Assembly (NCBI RefSeq): GCF_000966975.1
Contig: NZ_JZWV01000637.1
Coordinates: forward strand, 1-9,456
Source of the DNA: Streptomyces katrae
Lineage (GTDB): Bacteria > Actinomycetota > Actinomycetes > Streptomycetales > Streptomycetaceae
DNA length: 9,456 bases
Direction of reading: 5' to 3'
This document shows, one piece after another, positions 1 to 5,856 of this stretch. The position numbers and the translations under genes were made by a program. The notes under the pieces were generated by a model, which ran no database searches, was not told the origin of the DNA, and worked only from the letters and a program-made list of their open reading frames with translations. How positions within the stretch are numbered: position 1 is the first letter of the stretch; each line of letters starts with the position of its first letter.

Positions 1-5
1 TCCCT

Positions 6-17
6 GCGGGCGCCCGC
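6..17. repeat. 12-bp perfect palindrome at window start
   Basis: GCGGGCGCCCGC is a perfect palindrome about 90 bp upstream of the first gene. In DNA this GC-rich, short palindromes arise easily, so it may be meaningless. It could also belong to the 3' end of a gene lying left of the window. Confidence 0.2.
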
Positions 18-72
18 CCCGCCGCGCCCGCGTGTGGCGAGATTACCCCCGGCTCCGGCGATCGCGCCCCTG

Positions 73-94
73 ACCCGGGGCCCGGTCCCCGGGT
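73..94. other. Perfect 8-bp stem-loop just before the hydrolase gene
   Basis: ACCCGGGG and CCCCGGGT form a perfect 8-bp stem around a 6-nt loop (CCCGGT). The GAGG that serves as the probable ribosome site (95-98) follows at once, and the ATG is at 107. It may be the terminator of a gene left of the window, or a leader hairpin that limits translation of the hydrolase. The sequence alone does not decide between these. Confidence 0.4.
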
Positions 95-106
95 GAGGCT
101 GGCCCC

Positions 107-934
107 ATGAGCGAATCCGATCCGATCAGCGACTTCATCCGCCGGAGCGTGACCGTGGAGGGGGTGGAGAAGACGGTGTACGTGGCCGGTTCCGGGCCCG
201 CGGTCGTGGTGCTGCCGGAGATGCCGGGCATCAGCCCGGACGTCCTGCGGCTCGCGCGCTGGGTGCGGGACGCGGGTTTCACCGTCCACGTGCCCTCCCT
301 GTTCGGGAGGGACGGCGCCTTCCCCACGGCCGAGGGCGGCAGGGAGGTCGTCCGCCGCGCCTGTGTCAGTGCGGAGTTCCGTGCCTTCGCGGGCGGCGGG
401 ACCAGCCCGGTGACGGGCTGGCTGCGCGGCCTGGCGCGCCGGGCCCACGCCGAGTGCGGCGGTCCCGGGGTGGGGGCGATCGGCCTGTGTTTCACCGGCA
501 ACTTCGCCCTCACGATGGCCCTGGAGCCGGCGGTGACCGCCCCGGTGGTCAACCATCCGTCGCTGCCGCTGGACGACCCCGGCGGGCTCGAACTCGACGC
601 GGCGGACGCCCGAGCCGTGCGCGAGCGGCTCCACCGTGACGGGCTGACCGTCCTCGCCTACCGCTTCGAGGGCGACCGCTGGTGCACGGGGCAGCGCTTC
701 GCCGCCTACCGTGCGCTGCTCGGCGACGCCTTCGACGGGCGCGTCCTGGCGGACACCGCCGCCAACCCGGCGCCGCCGCCCTTCTTCGCCGAACTGGTGG
801 GAACCCCGCACAGCGTGGTCACCGCCCATTTCGTGGACGAGGCCGGCCATCCCACGGTGCGGGCCCGCGACGAGATCCTGGGCTTCCTCGCCGGCCGGCT
901 GCTCCCGCCGGGGAGCTCTCAGCCGTCGCGGTAG
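107..934 (+). CDS. Dienelactone hydrolase family protein (alpha/beta hydrolase)
   Basis: The product has 275 residues and the layout of the dienelactone hydrolase family: a cytoplasmic alpha/beta hydrolase fold that uses cysteine as nucleophile. Visible landmarks are Cys128 in GLCFTG (the nucleophile elbow), Glu38 in LPEMPG (matching the glutamate that contacts the cysteine in ClcD-type enzymes), Asp190 in the FEGDRWC loop and His248 in AGHPT. These give a complete Cys-Asp-His triad. The length is slightly above the usual 230-250 residues, through an insert near residues 85-120 and a longer tail. ATG 107 is preceded by GAGG eight bases upstream, so the start is reasonable. The substrate is unknown. 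Many actinobacterial members have no demonstrated role in chloroaromatic breakdown, so the name gives the fold, not a pathway. The gene stands alone and converges on a minus-strand pseudogene. Confidence 0.87.
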   Translation: MSESDPISDFIRRSVTVEGVEKTVYVAGSGPAVVVLPEMPGISPDVLRLARWVRDAGFTVHVPSLFGRDGAFPTAEGGREVVRRACVSAEFRAFAGGGTSPVTGWLRGLARRAHAECGGPGVGAIGLCFTGNFALTMALEPAVTAPVVNHPSLPLDDPGGLELDAADARAVRERLHRDGLTVLAYRFEGDRWCTGQRFAAYRALLGDAFDGRVLADTAANPAPPPFFAELVGTPHSVVTAHFVDEAGHPTVRARDEILGFLAGRLLPPGSSQPSR

Positions 935-1097
935 AGGGGCCGGGTGTCCACGTCCCACTGCCGGACGGCCGGGAACGCCTCCTCCTCGGCGTCCCGGGCG
1001 CCGCGCCGCCACGGGCGGGTGCTCCCGTCGCGGCGCGGGCGGGTGCTCCCGTCGCGCCGCGGGCGGGTGCTCCCGTGGCGGCGCGGCCGGGGTTCAC
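919..1097 (-). pseudogene. C-terminal remnant of an unidentified gene, including repeat-derived residues
   Basis: On the minus strand one frame from about 1097 to the stop at 919-921 reads like real coding sequence in its last 25 or so residues (ARDAEEEAFPAVRQ, then WDVDTRPLYRDG, stop). It is hydrophilic with codons ending in G or C. Upstream in the same frame the 24-bp repeats translate as an eight-residue repeat RRDGSTRP, and the tail's own TRPLYRDG resembles one unit. No ATG or GTG start precedes this stretch, because a stop lies in frame just upstream. The stop sits inside the 3' end of the convergent hydrolase gene. I read it as the stranded C-terminus of a gene whose body was lost, possibly in the event that damaged the neighbouring MerR gene. 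I do not recognise the family. Confidence 0.35.
1015..1086. repeat. Three tandem copies of a 24-bp repeat
   Basis: Units lie at 1015-1038, 1039-1062 and 1063-1086. Unit 1 starts GCGGGTGCTCCCGTCGCGGC; units 2 and 3 differ from it by one base each (a C for G, and a G for C). Each unit contains CGGG-TGCT-CCCG, a small stem-loop. CGCGCCGC (1053-1060) can also pair with GCGGCGCG (1078-1085), giving a nested hairpin. The array lies in the convergent gap between two 3' ends, so it could act as a two-way terminator. The unit length is a multiple of three, which fits origin inside a coding frame. Confidence 0.9.
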
Positions 1098-1568
1098 CTC
1101 AGACGGGCCGCCGCGTACGCCTCCATCGCGGCCCGGTGGTACGCGGCCAGGCCCGGCGCGATCAGCTCGTACGCTGCGTGCCACGCCTCGTTGTCCGTGC
1201 AGGACCGGGCGAGCGCGAGGTACTCGTCGACGGAGACGGCGCGCAGCGCCACCAGTGCCTCGTACTGGGCGTGGATCTCGGCCTGGAGCGGCTCGGCGCC
1301 GGCCGGGGCGCCGGCGGCCATCAGCTCGGCGATGCGGATCATCTGGGCCGTCCGCTCGCGGTGCTTGGCCTCGATCTCGGCCGGGGTCGCGTGGGCGGTC
1401 CGGCGGCGGACCCCCTCGGCCAGTCAGGAGCTGGTGCTCGCCGTAGTAGCGGTGGCCGTTGGTGCCGATGCGGGCCGGCGGGAGGAGCCCCGTCTCGTCG
1501 TAGTGCCGCAGTGTCCTGGCTGTCACGCCCGACATCCGCGCGACTTCCGCGATCGGCCAGTCCGTCAT
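1094..1568 (-). pseudogene. Broken MerR-family regulator with TipAS-like C-terminus
   Basis: From ATG 1568 (GAGGGGAACC just upstream is a good ribosome site) the product begins as a MerR helix-turn-helix: WPIAEVARMSGVTARTLRHY, then DETGLLPP and HRYYGEHQLL. After residue 48 the frame is lost near 1425. A second minus-strand frame, from about 1424 to the stop at 1094, carries the end of a TipAS drug-recognition domain: VRRRTAHATPAEIE, an amphipathic helix ending AELMAAGAPAG, and the characteristic YELIAPGLAAYHRAAMEAY. Compared with the other MerR gene in this window, about 100 residues are missing: the second half of the DNA-binding domain, the dimerisation helix and the start of TipAS. TipAL-type proteins bind thiopeptides or other drugs and activate their own promoters. 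This copy cannot make such a protein. The promoter is still recognisable, which suggests recent loss. Confidence 0.78.
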
Positions 1569-1589
1569 GGTTCCCCTCACGAGCGTCGC

Positions 1590-1610
1590 CGGGCCGGTCC
1601 TTCCGGCCCG
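1590..1610 (-). other. Stem-loop in the leader of the MerR remnant
   Basis: CGGGCCGG and CCGGCCCG form a perfect 8-bp stem around a 5-nt loop, which reads AAGGA on the minus strand. Judged from the promoter just upstream, the transcript would begin at or next to this stem, so it would sit at the 5' end of the messenger. A role in RNA stability or translation is possible but unproven. Confidence 0.35.
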
Positions 1611-1616
1611 TTCGCC

Positions 1617-1647
1617 ACGGTAGGAACTGCCGCAGCGACAACTTCAA
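1617..1647 (-). promoter_or_regulatory. MerR-type promoter of the regulator remnant (19-bp spacer)
   Basis: On the minus strand TTGAAG (-35, 1647-1642) is separated by 19 bp from TACCGT (-10, 1622-1617). The stretched 19-bp spacer is the hallmark of promoters controlled by MerR-family activators. An imperfect dyad lies within it (GAAGTTGTCGC against GAACTGCCGC in the opposite sense). The predicted start site lies about 42 bases before the ATG at 1568. This fits autoregulation, the normal arrangement for TipAL-like genes. Confidence 0.55.
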
Positions 1648-1694
1648 CCCCCCGAGGGCACCGCGCCAGGACGGACTCTCACGGCTCCCGGGCG

Positions 1695-1742
1695 CGCGCG
1701 GCGGGCACGGCGCTCGTGTGGATGCGCCGTGCCCGCCGTGCG
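1695..1742 (-). terminator. Strong terminator after csbD-like gene
   Basis: GGCGGGCACGGCGC (1700-1713) and its exact reverse complement (1724-1737) form a 14-bp perfect stem around a 10-nt loop. The stem extends outward to 19 pairs with one G-U pair. It starts about 10 bases past the stop of the CsbD-family gene on the minus strand and lies just before the MerR promoter, so it would insulate the two. There is no T-run, which is common for Streptomyces terminators. Confidence 0.8.
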
Positions 1743-1752
1743 GGGCCGCCGG

Positions 1753-1935
1753 TCAGCGGTTCGCGTCGTGGATCTTCTTCATCCGGGCCGCGGCGTCCGC
1801 CTGGGACTCCTTCGCCCGTCCTGCGGCCTTCTCCGCCTTGCCCTTCATCTCCATGCTCTTGTCGTCGGCCATGTCGCCGATCTCTTCCTTCGTCTTGCCC
1901 TTGAGCTGCTCGGCCTTGCCCTTCATCTTGCCCAT
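1753..1935 (-). CDS. CsbD family stress-response protein
   Basis: A 60-residue, highly charged, Lys/Ala/Glu-rich protein made of two KGKAEQLKGK-type segments: MKGKAEQLKGKTKEEIGD near residues 4-21, and MKGKAEKAAGRAKE near 30-43. This is the CsbD pattern, small helical hydrophilic proteins induced by general stress in many bacteria and of unknown molecular function. I chose ATG 1935 because GGGAGG sits about 6 bases upstream. A longer frame reaches 1995 but has no ribosome site and a non-CsbD N-terminus. The gene faces a small membrane-peptide gene across a 158-bp divergent gap and ends in a strong hairpin, so it is probably a single-gene transcript. Lys residues are mostly AAG, in keeping with the genome. 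Confidence 0.87.
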   Translation of the reverse strand: MGKMKGKAEQLKGKTKEEIGDMADDKSMEMKGKAEKAAGRAKESQADAAARMKKIHDANR

Positions 1936-1973
1936 GATGGCCTCCCGGCTGGGGGTAGCGAACGCCTGGCGGC

Positions 1974-1997
1974 TACCCGGAATACGGAGCCCCATGC
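1974..1997 (-). promoter_or_regulatory. Possible SigB-type stress promoter for csbD-like gene
   Basis: On the minus strand GGGTA (1978-1974) lies 15 bp after GCAT (1997-1994), which fits the loose GNNT-N14-16-GGGTA pattern of Streptomyces SigB/SigH-type promoters. The leader would be about 30 bases. The -35 element is weak, so this rests mainly on the GGGTA and on the usual stress control of CsbD genes. Confidence 0.3.
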
Positions 1998-2001
1998 TCC
2001 G
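1985..2001. other. Inverted repeat in divergent stress-gene region
   Basis: CGGAGC and GCTCCG form a 6-bp perfect inverted repeat around CCCAT. It overlaps the proposed -35 of the csbD-like promoter, between the two divergent genes, so it could be an operator. Short arms in GC-rich DNA make chance occurrence likely. Confidence 0.25.
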
Positions 2002-2056
2002 CGAATTCCGCGGGTGCCCTCACGCATGCATGAACCCGCGCGGCGGTGGTAGACGC

Positions 2057-2069
2057 GGGGGGTCCCCCC
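2057..2069 (+). other. G6-T-C6 palindrome ahead of the membrane-peptide gene
   Basis: GGGGGGTCCCCCC is a 13-bp palindrome 13 bases before the AGGAGG ribosome site (2083-2088) of the next gene. In RNA it could fold only with a loop formed from its centre, so any leader structure would be tight. Its function is unknown. Confidence 0.3.
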
Positions 2070-2093
2070 ATCGTCAGGGACCAGGAGGTACTC

Positions 2094-2249
2094 ATGATTA
2101 TCCTGGGCGTCATTCTGCTCATCGTCGGCTTCTTGACCGGGATCTCGATCATCTGGACGATCGGCGTGATCCTCGTCGTCATCGGTCTCGTCCTGTGGGT
2201 GCTGGGCGCCGTCGGGCACGCCGGGGGAGGACGCCGGCACTACTATTGA
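2094..2249 (+). CDS. Small two-helix membrane protein (DUF6131-like)
   Basis: The product has 51 residues and is almost wholly hydrophobic. Helix 1 is about residues 1-19 (MIILGVILLIVGFLTGIS), and a second helix spans about 20-41, rich in Ile, Val and Leu. A short polar tail ends GGGRRHYY. This matches the small actinobacterial family I know as DUF6131, two-pass membrane peptides with a basic, aromatic C-terminus and no assigned function. The start is clear: AGGAGG lies 5 bases before ATG 2094, one of the best ribosome sites in the window, which suggests high expression. An upstream in-frame extension to 2046 lacks such a site. It is divergent from the CsbD-family gene, so joint induction by envelope or osmotic stress is plausible, but this is inference. 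Confidence 0.82.
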   Translation: MIILGVILLIVGFLTGISIIWTIGVILVVIGLVLWVLGAVGHAGGGRRHYY

Positions 2250-2261
2250 CGGCCGCATCCG

Positions 2262-2925
2262 ATGCACAGCGTGCACCGTCGTGACACTCCCGCCCCCTGC
2301 CTCCCCGGCGACCACGCGCCGCCGGGGGGCCCGGGCCGGGACGGGCCCGACGAGGGGTTGCTGCCGAAGGACCACACCCAGGCGATCCTGGAGACCACCA
2401 AGAGGGTGGCGGTGCTGCTCAAGGGGTCCGGGCGTCCCTTTCGCCCTGGCCGGCAGCGTGGCCGCCTTCGCCCACGGGCTGCCCGCGAACTTCCAGCACG
2501 ACACGGACTTCTGCGTCCGCCCCGAGGACGCCGAGGAAGCCGTGCGGGCACTGGAGGCCGGGGGCATCGCCATGCGCCGCGCCCCCGAGGACTGGCTGGT
2601 CAAGGGGAGCGCGGGCGGTGAGGAGATCGACCTGATCTTCGAGCTGGCCCGCCGCCCGGTGAGCGCCGCCCTCCTGCAGCGCGCGACGGTCAGGGCGGTG
2701 GACTCGGTGTGGATGCCGGTCCTGGCGCCCACCGATCTGATGGACAGCCGCCTCGCCGCCCTGTGCGAGCACTACTGCGACTTCGGGGACCTGCTGCCGA
2801 TGGCGCGCATGCTGCGCGAGCAGATCGACTGGCGGCGCCTCGACCACGACCACCGCGATTCACCGCTGGCCGACGCGTTCCTGCACCTGCTCGACACGCT
2901 CCGCGTCATCGACCGCGCGGCATGA
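2262..2925 (+). pseudogene. Nucleotidyltransferase-fold protein, frameshifted by one base
   Basis: Two frames together make one protein of about 220 residues. The first, from ATG 2262 (or GTG 2271), reads through EGLLPKDHTQAILETT and KRVAVLLKGSG to about 2430. The second continues with GVPFALAGSVAAFAHGLPA, then NFQHDTDFCV. Removing one G from the GGG near 2430 joins them exactly. The core shows the nucleotidyltransferase fold: a GS motif followed by HDTDF (the metal-binding Asp pair) and a later EEIDLIFEL with a third acidic residue. A helical C-terminus follows (LRVIDRAA at the end). It resembles AbiEii/MNT-like or DUF-type nucleotidyltransferases; the substrate is unknown. The shift could be real or a homopolymer sequencing error. 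If only the downstream frame is translated, the first 50 or so residues are nonsense. No clear ribosome site precedes 2262. Confidence 0.72.
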
Positions 2926-3001
2926 CCCGGCGGTCTTCCCGGTGGGGCGGGGGTCGGGCAGGATGGCGCGGCGGCCGGGAGGCCGCGGTCGCGCGCGGGG
3001 T

Positions 3002-3007
3002 GGAGGG
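3002..3007 (+). promoter_or_regulatory. Ribosome site that decides the P450 start
   Basis: GGAGGG lies 3 bases before GTG 3011. The earlier in-frame starts GTG 2942 and ATG 2963 lack a spaced ribosome site and would add an Arg/Gly-rich segment not typical of bacterial P450s. Confidence 0.55.
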
Positions 3008-3010
3008 TGT

Positions 3011-4240
3011 GTGGGGGCAGGGCGGGAGCAGGAGCGGCGGGACGCGCTGTACCGGGATCCGTATCCGCCGTACGAGCGGGCGCGGCGGGCCGGGGGGCTG
3101 ACGTACGTGCCCGAGGTGGACGCGTGGCTGGTGGCACGGGACGAGGACGTACGGGAGGTGCTGCGCCGGGCGGAGGACTTCTCCTCCGCCAACGCGCTGC
3201 TGCCGGACGTCGTGCCGTCGCAGGAGGTACTCGGCGTGCTGGCGCGCGGGTTCGGGCCGCGGCAGACTGTCGTCTCCTCCGACGGGGCCGTCCACCGGCG
3301 TCATCGCGCCCCGCTCGCCCGGGCGTTGTCCGCCGCGCGCTCGGCGGCCCTGCTGCCGTACGCGCGGGAGTGCGCGCGCGAGCTGGTGGCCCGGGTCGCG
3401 GAGGCCGGCTCCGCCGAGCTGGTGGAGGCGTACGCCCGGAAGCTGCCGGGGCTGGTGGTGGGGCGGCTGATCGGGCTGGATCCGGCGGACGTGCCGGCCG
3501 CCGTGCACGGCGGTTACCGGGCCGAGGAGCTGCTGTTCCGCCCCCTGTCGCCGCAGGAGCGGGTGGCCGCCGCCGAGGACGTCGTCGCCCTGCAGCACCT
3601 GCTCGACGGGTACGTCCGTGAACGCAGGGCGCGGCCCCGTGAGGACCTCTGCTCGGACCTGGCGGCCGCCGCGGCCCCGCCGGGGGCCGGGCTGGGCGAG
3701 GAGCAGCGCCACGAGCTGGTGGCGCACCTGCAGAACCTGCTGATCGCCGGCTTCCTGACGACCAGTGCGCTGATCGCCACGACCCTCCTGCACCTGCTCT
3801 GCGACCGCCGTCAGTGGGAACTGCTGTGCGCCGATCCGGCGCTCACCGCGGCGGCGGTGGAGGAGGGGCTGCGTTTCGACCCGCCGGTGCAGGCCTTCCG
3901 CCGGGTCACGACCCGGCCGGTGGAGATCGCCGGTACGGAGCTGCCCGCCGGTGCCACGCTGCTCGTGGCGTACGCGTCGGCCAACCGGGACGAACGGCGC
4001 CACGAGGACGCCGGCGTCTTCGACATCCGCCGGGCCGGGACCCGGCAGCCGCACCTGTCCTTCGGGCACGGCCCGCACGCCTGCCCGGGCTCGCACCTGG
4101 CCCGCGGTCAGCTGCGGCTCACCCTGGAGCTGTTCACCGAGACCCTGCCGGGCCTGCGGCTCGACGCCGCCCGGCCCGCTCCGGTGATGCGCCCCACCCT
4201 CATCCACCGCTCGCCGGAGGCCCTGTACGTGACGTGGTGA
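3011..4240 (+). CDS. Cytochrome P450
   Basis: A soluble bacterial P450 of 409 residues from GTG 3011. Such enzymes oxidise small molecules using electrons from ferredoxin partners, none of which is encoded here. The signature motifs are in order. The N-terminus has YRDPYPPYERARRAG. The C-helix has DGAVHRRHRAPLA. The K-helix ExxR is EEGLR (Glu285, Arg288). The heme loop is FGHGPHACPG, with Cys358 as iron ligand. The I-helix reads AGFLTT at about 246-251: the threonine is present, but the usual Asp/Glu before it is Leu. That acid-alcohol pair normally delivers protons for oxygen activation, so chemistry may be altered or rely on the substrate. The length and all other motifs are normal and there is no frameshift. 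The gene stands alone between a pseudogene and a convergent small gene. The substrate cannot be told from sequence, and I do not assign a CYP family. Confidence 0.95.
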   Translation: MGAGREQERRDALYRDPYPPYERARRAGGLTYVPEVDAWLVARDEDVREVLRRAEDFSSANALLPDVVPSQEVLGVLARGFGPRQTVVSSDGAVHRRHRAPLARALSAARSAALLPYARECARELVARVAEAGSAELVEAYARKLPGLVVGRLIGLDPADVPAAVHGGYRAEELLFRPLSPQERVAAAEDVVALQHLLDGYVRERRARPREDLCSDLAAAAAPPGAGLGEEQRHELVAHLQNLLIAGFLTTSALIATTLLHLLCDRRQWELLCADPALTAAAVEEGLRFDPPVQAFRRVTTRPVEIAGTELPAGATLLVAYASANRDERRHEDAGVFDIRRAGTRQPHLSFGHGPHACPGSHLARGQLRLTLELFTETLPGLRLDAARPAPVMRPTLIHRSPEALYVTW

Positions 4241-4255
4241 GCCGCGCCGGGTGGA

Positions 4256-4294
4256 GGGCGGGCGGAGCGGTGGCGGACGGGGCAGGCCCGCCCC
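4256..4294. terminator. Possible two-way terminator between convergent genes
   Basis: In the 64-bp gap between the P450 stop and the stop of the 78-residue gene, GGGCGGGC (4256-4263) can pair with GCCCGCCC (4286-4293). Alternatively a tighter GGGGC-AGGCCC-GCCCC hairpin forms at 4279-4294. Either would serve both strands. No T-run follows. Confidence 0.4.
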
Positions 4295-4304
4295 TGGGCG
4301 GAGA

Positions 4305-4541
4305 TCAGTGGAGGATCCAGTGGAACTTGCCTCCGCCGACCCACCGGACCTCGTCCAGGTCGTCGAGGTCGTGGATGGTGATACCCGCCTCGGCGGCGAT
4401 CAGCAGCACGTCCGTCATCGAGGTCGCCCGGCCGACGACTTCTCCGTCCAGCTGGACGATCCGGAAGGGAGGGTCGCCCGGCTGGACGGAGAGGACGGTG
4501 ATGCGCGCCGGGGACATGTGGGGTACCGATCCTTCAGTCAT
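4305..4541 (-). CDS. Small conserved-looking hypothetical protein (78 aa)
   Basis: I do not recognise this family. From ATG 4541 the product has 78 residues. There is a likely beta-strand region (RITVLSVQPGDPPFRIVQLDG), then an alpha segment (TSMTDVLLIAAEAGI), an acidic stretch (HDLDDLDEV) and a Trp/Gly-rich end (RWVGGGKFHWILH). The mixed strand-helix composition and strong third-position GC suggest a real, folded cytoplasmic protein. The start is uncertain: ATG 4541 has no clear ribosome site, and ATG 4517 has AAGGA but about 12 bases away, so it may be leaderless. It follows the glycosyltransferase gene on the same strand across a 94-bp gap containing hairpins, so it is probably transcribed separately. 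It converges on the P450. Confidence 0.62.
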   Translation of the reverse strand: MTEGSVPHMSPARITVLSVQPGDPPFRIVQLDGEVVGRATSMTDVLLIAAEAGITIHDLDDLDEVRWVGGGKFHWILH

Positions 4542-4592
4542 GGGAAAACGGTTCCACGAGGTGGCCGGTGCCGCGCGTCGGCGACACGGTTT

Positions 4593-4629
4593 CGGGGGGC
4601 CGATCCCCCGCACGCGGCCCCCGGGGCCG
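4593..4629 (-). terminator. Two hairpins after the glycosyltransferase gene
   Basis: CGGGGG and CCCCCG (4593-4598, 4605-4610) form one stem. CGGCCCC-C-GGGGCCG (4615-4629) is a nearly continuous palindrome 7 bases past the glycosyltransferase stop. Either could end the MerR-glycosyltransferase transcript. There is no T-run, and part could instead belong to the leader of the next small gene. Confidence 0.45.
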
Positions 4630-4635
4630 GACCCC

Positions 4636-5856
4636 CTACCGGGCGCGGGCGATCCTTTCGACCGCCTCCAGGACCCGTGCCGCTCCGTCCTCCGTGGCCA
4701 TGTGCCGCGCCGCCGCCCGGGCGGCCCGGGCGTACGGCTCCTCCTTCACCACCCGGTCCAGCGCCTCGGCGAGCCCCTCGGCCGTGAGGGAGGCGAAGGG
4801 GAGGGGGGCGGCCGCCGCGCCGAGTGCGGCGAGGCGGCGCGCCCAGAACGGCTGGTCCGCGGTCACGGGGACGGTCACCGCGGGAACGCCGGCCCGCAGC
4901 GCGGCCGCCGAGGTACCGGCCCCGGCGTGGTGGACGACCGCGGCCACCCTCGGGAGGAGCAGGGCGTGCGGGACGTCACCGACGGTGAGGACGTCCGGAC
5001 CGCCGTCGGCGGTGAGTCCGGCGCTGCCGCTCTGCAGGACGCCCCGCAGCCCGGCGCGGCGCAGGGCCCGCACGGCGAGCTCGCCGAGCCGCTCCCCCTC
5101 GCCGGAGGCCATGCTCCCGAAGCCGATGAGGACGGGCCGCGGGCCGGCGTCGAGGAAGTCCTCCAGGTCCGCGGGCAGCCGCTGGGCCGGGTCGACGTAC
5201 GGCCACCAGTTGCCCACGACGTCCAGGCCCGGCCGCCAGTCGGCAGGGGCCGGCACCAGGGCCGTGCTGCAGCCGTGCAGCACGGGCCAGTGCTCCCGTT
5301 CCCGCTGCCGGCGCATGGCGGAGGCGGTGAGCGGCGCCAGCCCGAGCCGGTCGCGGAGCCGGGCGGCCCCCTGCTCGCTGATCCGGTCGGCCATGCGCAG
5401 GGCGAACCGTCCGGCGGCGCGGTTGCCGAGCCGGCCCAGGGAGCGGGCGCCGGTGACCACGGGAGGGAAGTCCCCGGTGGGGGCGGTGGGCTGGAGGTAG
5501 ACGCCGAGACCGGGCGTGCCGGTGGCCTCGGCGAGGTGCCAGCCGAGCGGGGCCGTGGTGGTGGACAGCAGGAGCAGGTCGGTGCCCGCGTCCACGGCGC
5601 CGGCGAAGCCCTGGCCCAGTTCGGTGAGGAACGCGGCGGCGGTGCGCATCAGTTCGCGCCGGTCGGTGACGTCCCCGCGCGGCCGGGTGTCGGCGGGGAG
5701 GGCGCGGAACTCAAGGCCCGCGGCGCGTACGAGGGGGGCGAAGGGGGCGGTGGCGGCGAGGGCCACGTCGTGGCCGGCGGCGCGCAGTGCCGCGCCCAGG
5801 CCGGTGTAGGGGTCGACGTCGCCGCGCGATCCGGCGGCGGCGATGAGTATCTTCAT
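4636..5856 (-). CDS. GT1-family glycosyltransferase (GtfB/UGT-like)
   Basis: A 406-residue GT-B-fold enzyme of the UGT/MGT group that moves a sugar from a nucleotide-sugar to a small acceptor. The N-terminal acceptor domain opens MKILIAAAGSRGDVDPYTGL; Asp13 in GSRGDVDP matches the proposed general base of vancomycin-type GtfB enzymes. The C-terminal donor domain has VLIGFGSMAS (about 242-251), VGDVPHALLLPRV (292-304) and the nucleotide-sugar signature HHAGAGTSAAALRAGVPAV (309-327). VTADQPFWARRL follows, with Asp334-Gln335 at the sugar-contacting position. The length is normal for the family. ATG 5856 overlaps the TGA of the MerR gene (ATGA), so translation is probably coupled. Acceptors in this group include macrolides, glycopeptides and sterols. 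Beside a drug-sensing regulator, inactivation or tailoring of an antibiotic is a fair inference, unproven. In this sequence the same frame is continuous with the frameshifted MerR gene. Confidence 0.93.
   Translation of the reverse strand: MKILIAAAGSRGDVDPYTGLGAALRAAGHDVALAATAPFAPLVRAAGLEFRALPADTRPRGDVTDRRELMRTAAAFLTELGQGFAGAVDAGTDLLLLSTTTAPLGWHLAEATGTPGLGVYLQPTAPTGDFPPVVTGARSLGRLGNRAAGRFALRMADRISEQGAARLRDRLGLAPLTASAMRRQREREHWPVLHGCSTALVPAPADWRPGLDVVGNWWPYVDPAQRLPADLEDFLDAGPRPVLIGFGSMASGEGERLGELAVRALRRAGLRGVLQSGSAGLTADGGPDVLTVGDVPHALLLPRVAAVVHHAGAGTSAAALRAGVPAVTVPVTADQPFWARRLAALGAAAAPLPFASLTAEGLAEALDRVVKEEPYARAARAAARHMATEDGAARVLEAVERIARAR

Noticed and set aside
1015..1086. Possible CRISPR array
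   Set aside because: The 24-bp units abut directly with no spacers, there are only three, and no cas gene is present.
2906..4207. Minus-strand open frame opposite the P450
   Set aside because: It is a low-complexity Arg/Gly/Gln-rich translation with no domain, while the opposite strand encodes a complete P450 with all signature motifs.
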